Below, piece by piece: positions 26,247 to 34,372 of a DNA stretch of 64,000 nucleotides. Below the pieces are notes generated by a model, which was not told where the DNA came from, made no database searches, and saw only the letters and a list, made by a program, of their open reading frames with translations. Within the stretch, counting starts at the first letter, position 1. Every line of letters starts with the position of its first letter. The stretch covers positions 6,820,001 to 6,884,000 of the forward strand of contig NZ_CP034463.1 of the NCBI RefSeq assembly GCF_003955715.1, written 5' to 3'. Source of the DNA: Streptomyces aquilus (GTDB lineage: Bacteria > Actinomycetota > Actinomycetes > Streptomycetales > Streptomycetaceae). The position numbers and the translations under genes are program-made.

Positions 26247-28271
26247 ATGAACGAGGGGAAGCCCACGAAGGCGAAGTGGTGGAGCCGTGCGGGTGGCGGT
26301 GACGCGGCCCTGCCGGAAGGTGACTACGAGTTGAGGCGACCTCAGGACGCCTCGCCCGTGGACGACTCCGAACGCGGTCTCCCCGAGGGGGACTTCGAAC
26401 TGCGCTCACCGCAGGACGCACCGGCCGCGCCGGACCGGCATGAGCCGCCGAGCGACGGCGTCTCCGACGTCTCCGGCGACTTCGAACTGGACCGCCCCGC
26501 CGAGGCGTCGGCACCAGCCGCAGCCGCAGCCGCAGCCGCAGCCGCAGACACCGACGCCGACGCGGACACCCACGCCGATACCGACGCGCACCCTGCGCCG
26601 GCCCCCGCGGCCGAGCCCGAGCGCCCCAAGCCCCTGCACGACCCCGACCCCTACAGCACCCCGCCCTACGGCGAACCCGGCCCCTGGGCCCCCGCCCCAC
26701 CGGTCCAGCACCCGGCGACGTCCCCGTCCCACGGAACGCCCACGGCGCCCCCGCAGCCCACGTCCGCCACACCTGCACCGCCACACGGCACCGTCCCGGC
26801 CCCCGCCCCGGCGCCTGCCCAGCCGCACGGCACCCCCGCGTCGGCCGCGAGCCACGGCCCCACTCCGGCCCCCGCCCCGGCCCCGCACCACAGCGCCACC
26901 CCAGGCCCCGCCCCCGCGCCCACCCAGCCCCACGGGACCCCCGCCCCGCACCACCACAGCGCCACCCCCGCCCCGGCCCAGGCCCCCGCCCCGGCCCCTG
27001 CTCCCACCCCACCCGGTCCCACCCCACCCCCCACCAACCCGTGGCAGAACTACGACCCCTGGTCCGCCACCCCCACCCCCCTCCAGACCCCCGTCCAGCA
27101 CCACCTCCAGACCCCCTTCCAGCAGAACGGTGCCGCCGTCCCCTCCAAGGAGCAGCGGCGTAAGCGGGCCAGGAAGGTGCTCGTCGGGGCCGCCGTGCTG
27201 CTCGCGCTCGTGTCAGGGGGCGTCGGCGGGGTCGTGGGGGCGTATCTGGAGCGCAACGGCGGCGTGGGGGACGTAGAGCTGCCGCAGGCCGCGGCGGAGC
27301 CTGCCGGGCGGGCTCCGGACAGCGTGGCCGGGATCGCGGCGCGGGCGCTGCCCAGCGTGGTCACGCTGCATGTGACCGGCAGCGAGGAGTCCGGCACCGG
27401 CACCGGATTCGTGCTCGACGACCGGGGCCACATCCTCACCAACAACCACGTCGTCGAACCCGCCGGCGGCGACGGCGAGATAACGGTGACCTTCCACAGC
27501 GGGGACACCGCCAAGGCCACCGTCGTCGGCCGGGACAGCGGCTACGACCTCGCCGTGGTCAAGGTCAGCGGTGTCAGCGGGCTCACCCCCCTGACGCTCG
27601 GCAACTCCGACAACGTCCAGGTCGGCGACCCCGTCGTCGCCATCGGCGCCCCCTACGACCTGGAGGGCACCGTCACCTCCGGTATCATCAGCGCCAAGGA
27701 GCGGCCCATCACGGCCGGCGGCGAGAGCGGCGACGGCAGCGACGTGTCCTACGTCGACGCGTTGCAGACCGACGCGCCCATCAACCCCGGCAACTCCGGC
27801 GGGCCGCTGCTCGACTCCAAGGCCCGGGTGATCGGCATCAACTCCGCCATCCGCTCCGCCGACAGCGGCTCCGACGAGAGCGGCGGCCAGGCGGGTTCCA
27901 TCGGCCTCGGCTTCGCCATCCCGGTCAACCAGGCCAAGCGCGTCGCCGAGGAACTGATCAACACGGGCAAGGCCACCCACCCGGTGATCGGCGTCACCCT
28001 CGACATGGACTACTCCGGCGACGGCGCCCGCGTCGGCACCAAGGGCAACGGCGGCGGCGCCGCGGTCACCGCGGGCGGCCCCGGCGACAAGGCCGGCATC
28101 GAGGCGGGCGACGTCATCACCGAGGTCGACGGCCAGCGCGTCCACTCCGGCGAGGAACTCATCGTCAAGACCCGCGCCCACCGCCCGGGCGACCGGCTGG
28201 AGCTCACCGTGGAGCGCGGCGGCAAAGAACTGACCATCTCCCTGGTGCTCGGCTCCTCGGACGGCGATTGA
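26247..28271 (+). CDS. htrA: HtrA/DegP-type serine protease with long Pro-rich N-terminus and PDZ domain
   Basis: 674 aa, ATG after GGGGAGAGC. Residues 1-90 hold three copies of a short motif (DYELRRPQDA, DFELRSPQDA, DFELDRPAEA); residues 90-290 are Pro/Ala/His rich; one membrane helix is at about 309-332. The trypsin-like domain outside has His in TNNHVVE, Asp in SGYDLAVVKV and Ser in NPGNSGGPLLD. A PDZ domain follows, with AGIEAGDVITEVDGQRV. Position after sigE and its anti-sigma factor matches Rv1223. Likely role: envelope protein quality control and stress signalling. Confidence 0.95.
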   Translation: MNEGKPTKAKWWSRAGGGDAALPEGDYELRRPQDASPVDDSERGLPEGDFELRSPQDAPAAPDRHEPPSDGVSDVSGDFELDRPAEASAPAAAAAAAAAADTDADADTHADTDAHPAPAPAAEPERPKPLHDPDPYSTPPYGEPGPWAPAPPVQHPATSPSHGTPTAPPQPTSATPAPPHGTVPAPAPAPAQPHGTPASAASHGPTPAPAPAPHHSATPGPAPAPTQPHGTPAPHHHSATPAPAQAPAPAPAPTPPGPTPPPTNPWQNYDPWSATPTPLQTPVQHHLQTPFQQNGAAVPSKEQRRKRARKVLVGAAVLLALVSGGVGGVVGAYLERNGGVGDVELPQAAAEPAGRAPDSVAGIAARALPSVVTLHVTGSEESGTGTGFVLDDRGHILTNNHVVEPAGGDGEITVTFHSGDTAKATVVGRDSGYDLAVVKVSGVSGLTPLTLGNSDNVQVGDPVVAIGAPYDLEGTVTSGIISAKERPITAGGESGDGSDVSYVDALQTDAPINPGNSGGPLLDSKARVIGINSAIRSADSGSDESGGQAGSIGLGFAIPVNQAKRVAEELINTGKATHPVIGVTLDMDYSGDGARVGTKGNGGGAAVTAGGPGDKAGIEAGDVITEVDGQRVHSGEELIVKTRAHRPGDRLELTVERGGKELTISLVLGSSDGD

Positions 28272-28427
28272 CGGAAACCTCATAGTCACGCCCGGAAACC
28301 CCGTCCCACATGGCAAACAACCCACAAAACCGCTCATGCGCGTGCACTCGGGGGGCTCGGGACAGTACCGGTCGTACCGGATCGCCGGGTACCGTGGACC
28401 CGGCCCGGACATCGCAAGGAGCTTCAG

Positions 28428-28874
28428 GTGTTCAATGACATAGGACCGCTCGAGCTGGTGACGCTCGTTGTCCTCGCCGTGCTCGTCTTCGGTCCGGACA
28501 AGCTCCCGAAGCTCATCCAGGACGTCACGCGGACCATTCGCAAGATCCGCGAGTTCTCGGAGAGCGCCAAGCAGGACATCCGCTCGGAGCTCGGTCCCGA
28601 GTTCAAGGACTTCGAGTTCGAGGACCTGAACCCCAAGACGTTCATCCGCAAGCAGCTGGACAACGACGAGCTGGGGCTCAAGGAGATCCGCAACGGCTTC
28701 GACCTGAAGAAGGAGATGGCCGAGGTCACGGACGCGGTCCACGGCCGCGACTCGGACTCCTCCTCTTCGGCCTCGTCCTCGTCCTCAGGGTCCTCCGGCG
28801 GCCGGATCGACATGACCAAGAAGGACGACGACGGCAAGGACGACCGGCCGGTCTTCGACGCGGACGCCACCTGA
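28428..28874 (+). CDS. tatB: Sec-independent translocase subunit TatB
   Basis: 148 aa, GTG start 8 bases after AAGGAG. N-terminal membrane helix (MFNDIGPLELVTLVVLAVLV) is followed by the hinge FGPDKLPK, the conserved TatA/B FGP motif, and an amphipathic helix VTRTIRKIREFSESAKQDI. The C-terminus is acidic and Ser-rich. The N-terminal Glu in PLEL is diagnostic for TatB. tatA and tatC are not in this window. The sigE-rseA-htrA-tatB order matches mycobacteria. Confidence 0.95.
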   Translation: MFNDIGPLELVTLVVLAVLVFGPDKLPKLIQDVTRTIRKIREFSESAKQDIRSELGPEFKDFEFEDLNPKTFIRKQLDNDELGLKEIRNGFDLKKEMAEVTDAVHGRDSDSSSSASSSSSGSSGGRIDMTKKDDDGKDDRPVFDADAT

Positions 28875-29125
28875 GCCACGCCACCCCGCACCTCCCGGAG
28901 CCGCACGTCAGTGATGTGCGGCTCTGTCGTGTGTGATGCGTTTCATACCCGTGTGCGGGCGTGCCCGGCCTGAACCGGACCTTCGGACGCCCCGCGCACC
29001 CGGCGGTTTCGCTGCTGGTCCCGATGGGGTGGCTATGCTGCCGAGTTGTTGTGCGGACCGGACGAGTCGCCCGAAGGGGGGCGGGCCGTCCCGGTCCGAC
29101 GAGGAACGAGGAGGCGTCCGGGCAC

Positions 29126-29782
29126 ATGGAGACGACGAGTCAGGCAGTCGCGCAGGCGCCGGCCACGGAGGGCGGACAACAGGTCCCCTCCGCCCGGCGC
29201 ACGGTCGACGGCTACCTGCAGGCGCCCTTCCCGTGGTACGGCCTCGACGAGGCCTTCACGGGGCCGCGGTGGCTGATGCAGGTCGGAACGGCGGCCGACG
29301 GTGCCGTCGAGCACGGTTCGATCGGGCACGGTGACGAGCCCTCCGTACGCAACGAAGCCTCGGAGGACAAGGAGAAGTTCGCGGTGGTGGTCACCGTCGC
29401 GGCCAATCCGTCCCGCAGGAGCGCCGACGGCACGGGCCTGCTGGAGGCCACGTCGGTCTCGTCGGCGGCGTGGCTCGCGGGCGTGGGGCTGCTGTCCTTC
29501 ACCTGGCCCGGCTCGATGGACCACTCCCTGCGTGACGACTGGCTGGACCAGCAGACCGAGACGGCGTGGGCGCTGGCCGACGACCTCGACGGCTCCGACT
29601 GGTCGACGCTGTCGCTCCCCGTGGACGGCGTGCCCACGCCCTTCCACTACCGGGAGTCCGAGTTCGGCTGGGTGCTCGCCGGCTCGACCCCGGAGGGCGT
29701 GCACGTGGGGGCGTACGGAAGAGGCATGAGCGCGTACGGGCTCGGCTTCGCCATGATCAAGGACATCGGCGAGTACGCGTAG
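29126..29782 (+). CDS. Conserved hypothetical protein, 218 aa
   Basis: ATG at 29126, with GAGGAGG about 12 bases upstream. No membrane segment; a soluble protein with phrases RTVDGYLQAPFPWYGLDEAF and FHYRESEFGWVLAGSTPEGV and a Gly/Tyr-rich end YGRGMSAYGLGFAMIKDIGE. I do not recognise a family. The start region is low complexity. It sits between tatB and mrp, ending at a 21-bp-stem bidirectional terminator shared with mrp. Codon bias is normal for the genome. Confidence 0.78.
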   Translation: METTSQAVAQAPATEGGQQVPSARRTVDGYLQAPFPWYGLDEAFTGPRWLMQVGTAADGAVEHGSIGHGDEPSVRNEASEDKEKFAVVVTVAANPSRRSADGTGLLEATSVSSAAWLAGVGLLSFTWPGSMDHSLRDDWLDQQTETAWALADDLDGSDWSTLSLPVDGVPTPFHYRESEFGWVLAGSTPEGVHVGAYGRGMSAYGLGFAMIKDIGEYA

Positions 29783-29785
29783 CGG

Positions 29786-29834
29786 TACGACGACGGGGGC
29801 GCCCACTCTCCTGGTGGGCGCCCCCGTCGTCGTA
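29786..29834. terminator. Strong bidirectional terminator
   Basis: Perfect 21-bp inverted repeat (29786-29806 with 29814-29834) around the 7-base loop TCTCCTG, exactly filling the gap between the convergent hypothetical gene and mrp. The longest perfect stem seen in the window. Confidence 0.88.
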
Positions 29835-29843
29835 GGCGAAGAG

Positions 29844-30977
29844 CTAGAACTTGTTGCGCGGGGTGATCCCCAGGGACAGGCCCGCGAGGCCGCGCTGGCG
29901 GCCGCCGAGCTTGCCCGCGATGTCGCGCAGGGCCTTGCCCGCCGGGGAGTCCGGGTCGCTCAGGACGACCGGCTTGCCCTCGTCGCCGCCCTCGCGCAGA
30001 CGGACGTCGATCGGGATGGCGCCGAGGACCGGGACCGTGGCACCCGTGGTGCGGGTCAGGCCGTCGGCGACCGTCTGGCCGCCGCCGGTGCCGAAGACGT
30101 CGACCATCTCGTCGCAGTGCGGGCACGGCAGGCCCGACATGTTCTCGACCACGCCGACGATCTTCTGGTGGGTCTGGACGGCGATGGAGCCGGCGCGCTC
30201 GGCGACCTCGGCCGCCGCCTGCTGCGGGGTCGTCACGACCAGGATCTCGGCGTTCGGGACCAGCTGGGCCACGGAGATCGCGATGTCACCGGTGCCCGGC
30301 GGGAGGTCGAGGAGCAGGACGTCCAGGTCGCCCCAGTACACGTCCGCGAGGAACTGCTGGAGCGCGCGGTGCAGCATCGGGCCGCGCCACACGACCGGGG
30401 CGTTGCCCGGGGTGAACATGCCGATGGAGATGACCTTCACGCCGTTCGCCGACGGCGGCATGATCATGTTCTCGACCTGGGTGGGTCGCCCGTCGGCGCC
30501 CAGCATGCGCGGCACCGAGTGGCCGTAGATGTCGGCGTCGACCACACCGACCTTCAGACCGTCGGCCGCCATCGCCGCCGCCAGGTTCACCGTCACCGAG
30601 GACTTGCCGACGCCGCCCTTGCCGGAGGCGACCGCGTACACGCGCGTGAGCGAGCCGGGCTTGGCGAAGGGGACCTCGCGCTCGGTCTGGCCGCCGCGCA
30701 GGGCCGTCGCCAGCTCCTTGCGCTGCTCGTCGCTCATCACGTCGAGCGTGACGTCGACACGGGTGACGCCGTCGACGGCCGCGACCGCGTCCGTCACGCG
30801 CTGCGTGATCGTCTCGCGCATCGGGCAACCCGAGACCGTCAGGTACACGGTGACCGCGACCGCCCCGTCCGCGCCGATGTCGACCGACTTGACCATCCCG
30901 AGTTCCGTGATGGGGCGGTTGATCTCGGGGTCGTTCACCGTCGCCAGTGCCTCGCGCACCGCGTCTTCGCTAGCCAT
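29844..30977 (-). CDS. mrp: Mrp/ApbC/NBP35 family ATP-binding iron-sulfur carrier
   Basis: 377 aa from ATG 30975-30977 (MASEDAVREALATVNDPEIN). An N-terminal MIP18/DUF59 domain (ITELGMVKSVDIGADG) is followed by the deviant Walker A ASGKGGVGKSSVTVNLAAAM and the Mrp signature GDVY-like TGDIAISVAQLVP. The cysteine pair in LPCPHCDEMV is the expected Fe-S cluster site of the dimer. A GTG 24 bases upstream would add MFSRTIVL. Role: loading Fe-S clusters on apo-proteins. Corresponds to Rv1229c. Confidence 0.93.
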   Translation of the reverse strand: MASEDAVREALATVNDPEINRPITELGMVKSVDIGADGAVAVTVYLTVSGCPMRETITQRVTDAVAAVDGVTRVDVTLDVMSDEQRKELATALRGGQTEREVPFAKPGSLTRVYAVASGKGGVGKSSVTVNLAAAMAADGLKVGVVDADIYGHSVPRMLGADGRPTQVENMIMPPSANGVKVISIGMFTPGNAPVVWRGPMLHRALQQFLADVYWGDLDVLLLDLPPGTGDIAISVAQLVPNAEILVVTTPQQAAAEVAERAGSIAVQTHQKIVGVVENMSGLPCPHCDEMVDVFGTGGGQTVADGLTRTTGATVPVLGAIPIDVRLREGGDEGKPVVLSDPDSPAGKALRDIAGKLGGRQRGLAGLSLGITPRNKF

Positions 30978-31018
30978 AAGGACGATGGTACGGCTGAACA
31001 CAGGGGCCCTGGATAGCC

Positions 31019-31603
31019 CTAGCGGTCGTCTGCGTCACGTCCCGCTGACCGTTCTGCCGGGAATACACCGTGCCCGTCCTGTCTCTCCTCCAGCTCCTTC
31101 ACCAGGTCCTGGAGTTCGGAGCGGATCCAGTCGCGGGTCGCGACCTCGCCGAGGCCGATGCGCAGGGCGGCGATCTCCCGGGTCAGATACTCGGTGTCGG
31201 CGATGGACCGCTCGTTCTGCTTGCGGTCCTGTTCGAGGTTGACGCGGTCTCGGTCGTCCTGCCGGTTCTGCGCGAGCAGGATGAGAGGCGCCGCATAGGA
31301 AGCCTGGAGCGACAGCATCAGGGTGAGGAAGATGAAGGGGTAGTTGTCGAAGCGCAGGTCGCCGGGGGCGAACACGTTCCACAGCACCCACGCGATGATG
31401 ACGACCGTCATCCAGACGATGAACCGGCCCGTGCCGAGGAAGCGTGCGATGCGCTCCGACAGCCGCCCGAAGGCCTCCGGGTCCCACTCGGGCAGCAGCC
31501 GGCGCCGCGGCGGCCGGGGCTGGTCCAGGCGGGTGCGCGGGCGGGTGGTGGCGGTGGCGCCGCTGGGGGTGCGCTCGCGGGCGGTCTCGCGCTCAGGAGC
31601 CAT
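31019..31603 (-). CDS. DUF1003 membrane protein
   Basis: 194 aa. Basic N-terminus, then two membrane helices (RFIVWMTVVIIAWVLWNVFA and FIFLTLMLSLQASYAAPLIL) followed by the DUF1003 signature LLAQNRQDDRDRVNLEQDRK and an acidic coiled-coil tail. Its start overlaps the end of the MgtE_N/CBS gene by 11 bases, so the two are translationally coupled. DUF1003 has no proven function; the coupling suggests a joint role in Mg handling, an inference. Confidence 0.9.
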   Translation of the reverse strand: MAPERETARERTPSGATATTRPRTRLDQPRPPRRRLLPEWDPEAFGRLSERIARFLGTGRFIVWMTVVIIAWVLWNVFAPGDLRFDNYPFIFLTLMLSLQASYAAPLILLAQNRQDDRDRVNLEQDRKQNERSIADTEYLTREIAALRIGLGEVATRDWIRSELQDLVKELEERQDGHGVFPAERSAGRDADDR

Positions 31604-32885
31604 GAGCTGCCACCCCGCCCTCTTCGTCCTCGTCCAGATGGAACTCCGTCTCCCGCCAGTCCTCGGGGAGCATGTGGTCCAGTACGTCGTCCACGGTGAC
31701 CGCCCCCAGCAGCGACCCGGCCTCGTCGACCACGGGCGCCGCGACCATGTCGTACGTCGCGAAGAACCCGGCGACGAGCGGCAGCGCCGCGTCCGGGTCC
31801 AGCGGCTGGAGGTCGTCGTCGATGATCGCGCTGACCAGGGTGTACGGCGGGTCCCGCAGCAGCCGCTGGAAGTGGACGGTGCCCAGGTATTTGCCGGTCG
31901 GCGTCTCGTCGGGCGGGCGGCAGACGTAGACCTGGGCGGCGAGCGCGGGGGAGAGGTCGGGGTTGCGCACGCGCGCGAGGGCGTCGGCGACGGTGGCGTC
32001 GGGCCGCAGCACGATCGGCTCGGTCGTCATCAGACCGCCCGCGGTGTGCTCCTCGTAGGACATCAGGCGCCGCATGTCGGCCGCGTCGGCGGGCTGCATC
32101 AGGCTCAGCAGCCGCTCCTGGTCCTCCGTCGGCAGCTCGCCGAGCAGGTCGGCCGCGTCGTCCGGGTCCATGGCCTCCAGCACGTCGGCCGCCCGCTCCT
32201 CCTTGAGCTTGCCGAGGATCTCGATCTGGTCGTCCTCCGGCAGCTCCTCGAGCACGTCGGCCAGCCGGTCGTCGTCGAGGGCGGCGGCGACCTCGGCGCG
32301 CCGCTTGGGGGAGAGGTGGTGCAGGACGTTGGCGAGGTCGGCGGGGCGCAGCTGCTCGAAGGTGGCCAGCAGGCTCTCGGCGCCCTGTCCGTGCTCCTCC
32401 AGGGAGAAGCCGGTGACGGCGGACCACTCGACGGTCAGCGACTCGCCCTTGCGCCGGAACGCGCCGCCCTTGCCGCCCTTGCGGACGAAGACCTTGTCGA
32501 TCTCCCAGTCCCGGCGGGCCGGCAGCTGCTGCACGGACACGTCCAGGACGGTCACCTCCTCGCGGGTCTCGACGAGGGTGACGCGCCGGTCGAGGAGCTC
32601 GCCGAAGACCAGACGCTCGGTGGGCCGCTGTTCGAAGCGGCGGACGTTGAGCACGCCGGTGGTGATGACCTGGCCGGACTCGATGCTGGTCACCCGGGTC
32701 ATGGGCAGGAAGATGCGGCGCCGCGTGGACAGTTCCACGACCAGGCCGAGCACGCGCGGCGGTCTGCGGCCCACGCGCAGCATGACGACGAGGTCGCGCA
32801 CCCGGCCGACCTGGTCGCCGTTGGGATCGAACACGGCGACGCCGGAGAGGTGCGAGACGAAGATCCTGGGGGCGCCCCCTGCCAT
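31593..32885 (-). CDS. MgtE N-domain/CBS protein without transport domain
   Basis: 430 aa, ATG after AAAGGAGG. An N-terminal PRC-barrel-like unit (VFDPNGDQVGRVRDLVVML) precedes an MgtE_N helical superfamily domain (LSPKRRAEVAAALDDDRLAD) and two CBS domains (HTAGGLMTTEPIVLRPDATV and LLGAVTVDDVLDHML). The MgtE channel domain with five helices is absent, and the protein is soluble. MgtE_N/CBS units sense Mg2+ in full-length MgtE. Here it is coupled to DUF1003 and close to corA. Corresponds to Rv1232c. Confidence 0.93.
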   Translation of the reverse strand: MAGGAPRIFVSHLSGVAVFDPNGDQVGRVRDLVVMLRVGRRPPRVLGLVVELSTRRRIFLPMTRVTSIESGQVITTGVLNVRRFEQRPTERLVFGELLDRRVTLVETREEVTVLDVSVQQLPARRDWEIDKVFVRKGGKGGAFRRKGESLTVEWSAVTGFSLEEHGQGAESLLATFEQLRPADLANVLHHLSPKRRAEVAAALDDDRLADVLEELPEDDQIEILGKLKEERAADVLEAMDPDDAADLLGELPTEDQERLLSLMQPADAADMRRLMSYEEHTAGGLMTTEPIVLRPDATVADALARVRNPDLSPALAAQVYVCRPPDETPTGKYLGTVHFQRLLRDPPYTLVSAIIDDDLQPLDPDAALPLVAGFFATYDMVAAPVVDEAGSLLGAVTVDDVLDHMLPEDWRETEFHLDEDEEGGVAAHGS

Positions 32886-33072
32886 CGCCGTGCCTCCTTT
32901 CCCTGTGGATTGATCCGTGTGAATTGTCCGTCAAGTGGGCTTCAGGCTAGCCCGTCCCGATGAGGGACGCCCTGGTGGGCGGTGCGGACGGACTGGCTCC
33001 GCTCGGCCCGCCGGGCCCCGGTACTCTGCCGTACGCCGCTTGATGGCCCCTCGTCGGAAAGGCGCCCCACCT

Positions 33073-33831
33073 GTGACTGCGATTCCCCAGGTCCGTACCC
33101 GCCGGACGGGACTCAGGGGCGCGGTGTGCGCCCTGGTCGTGACGGGCACGGTCCTGACGGGGTGCGGTAGTGACGACCCCGACGCGGGTACCAACGGCGT
33201 CGGCAAGCTGCCGGCCGACCAGATCCAGACGAAGACCAAGGCCGCCGCCGAGTCCGCGGACACGGTGCGTCTCTCCGGAACCGTGGTTACCAGCGGGCGC
33301 ACTTACAAACTCGACATGCAGCTGAAGGCGGACGGCGGCACCGGGTCGGTCACCGCCGAGGGCGCCACCTTCAAGCTGCTGCGGATCGGGGAGAAGCTCT
33401 TCCTCAAGGCCGACGCCGGGTTCTGGAGCCATGAGGACGGCGAGGGCGACGACAAGGGCTCGGACACGGCCGCCGCCGACAAGCTCGACGGCAAGTTCGT
33501 GAAGGTGCCTCAGGGCGACCCGTCGTACAAGAAGTTCAGCGGCTTCACCGACAAGGACGTCCTGCTGTCGAGCCTGCTGACGCTGCACGGCGACCTCGCC
33601 ACCGACGGCCACCACGAGCAGTCGGGTATCCGCACGATCCGGATCACGGGCGACGACGGCGCCGGCGGCACCCTGGACGTCTCCCTGGAGGGCAAGCCGT
33701 ACCCGCTCCGCCTGGAACGCGCGGGCGGCGCCGGCACACTGACCTTCTCCGGCTGGGGCAAGCCCTTCGAGCTGGCGGCGCCGGCGAAGGACGAGACGGT
33801 GGACTACGGCAAGCAGCTGCCGACGTCCTGA
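33073..33831 (+). CDS. Lipoprotein, LppX/LprG-like
   Basis: 252 aa from GTG 33073, 10 bases after GGAAAGG; an ATG at 33043 without an RBS would add ten residues. Signal peptide with lipobox TVLTGC (Cys near residue 31), so the protein is lipid-anchored outside. The mature part (DTVRLSGTVVTSGRTYKLDM, LLRIGEKLFLKADAGFW) resembles the LppX_LprAFG fold, which carries lipids in mycobacteria. Divergent from the MgtE_N/CBS gene. Ligand unknown. Confidence 0.85.
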   Translation: MTAIPQVRTRRTGLRGAVCALVVTGTVLTGCGSDDPDAGTNGVGKLPADQIQTKTKAAAESADTVRLSGTVVTSGRTYKLDMQLKADGGTGSVTAEGATFKLLRIGEKLFLKADAGFWSHEDGEGDDKGSDTAAADKLDGKFVKVPQGDPSYKKFSGFTDKDVLLSSLLTLHGDLATDGHHEQSGIRTIRITGDDGAGGTLDVSLEGKPYPLRLERAGGAGTLTFSGWGKPFELAAPAKDETVDYGKQLPTS

Positions 33832-33836
33832 CCCGG

Positions 33837-34349
33837 CTACTTCCGGCGGCGCCGCTTCAGCAGCAGCTTCGGCAGAGCGGCGGGGATCGGCCGGCGGGTC
33901 GTCGCGGACGTCGGCACCGGCGGCCCGGCCAGGTCGCCGTCGGGCAGCGGCGCGGTCGCCCCGGTCGGCTCCAGGCGCAGCACCCGGCACTCCCGCCCCC
34001 AGCGCTCCGGCATCGCCTCCCCGTCGGGCGCGTTGAGGCGCTTGCCCTTGAGCTCGGCGACGGCCGCCGCCCAGGCCTCCGACCCGGACGGCAGCTCCAC
34101 GACCTTCGCCGTCCAGGAGACCAGCCGCCCGCCCTTGTCCTTGCTGCGGACCGTGACCTCGGCCGCACCGCCGTCCGTCAGCCCCGGCAGCGGCTGCTCG
34201 CCCGGCCCGTCGCCGACCAGACACGCGGCACCCTCGTGCCACACGTGCCACAGCGCCCGGGCGGGGCCCTCGGGACCCCTGACCCAGATGAGGCCGGACT
34301 TCTTCGTGGCCTCCTCGACGAGGGCCTGGTCGAGCAGCTCGCTAGTCAT
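33837..34349 (-). CDS. Hypothetical soluble protein, possible split-barrel flavin-like fold
   Basis: 170 aa, with start ATG 34347-34349. The phrases GLIWVRGPEGPARALWHVWH, AACLVGDGPGEQPLPGL and AEVTVRSKDKGGRLVSW suggest a compact beta-barrel like FMN-binding split barrels, but I see no diagnostic motif. The C-terminus is strongly basic (LLLKRRRRK). Stop lies 6 bases from the lipoprotein stop (convergent). Downstream of corA on the same strand, 23 bases apart, so probably co-transcribed. Confidence 0.78.
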   Translation of the reverse strand: MTSELLDQALVEEATKKSGLIWVRGPEGPARALWHVWHEGAACLVGDGPGEQPLPGLTDGGAAEVTVRSKDKGGRLVSWTAKVVELPSGSEAWAAAVAELKGKRLNAPDGEAMPERWGRECRVLRLEPTGATAPLPDGDLAGPPVPTSATTRRPIPAALPKLLLKRRRRK

Positions 34350-34372
34350 GGGGGCAGCCTATCCAGGCACCC

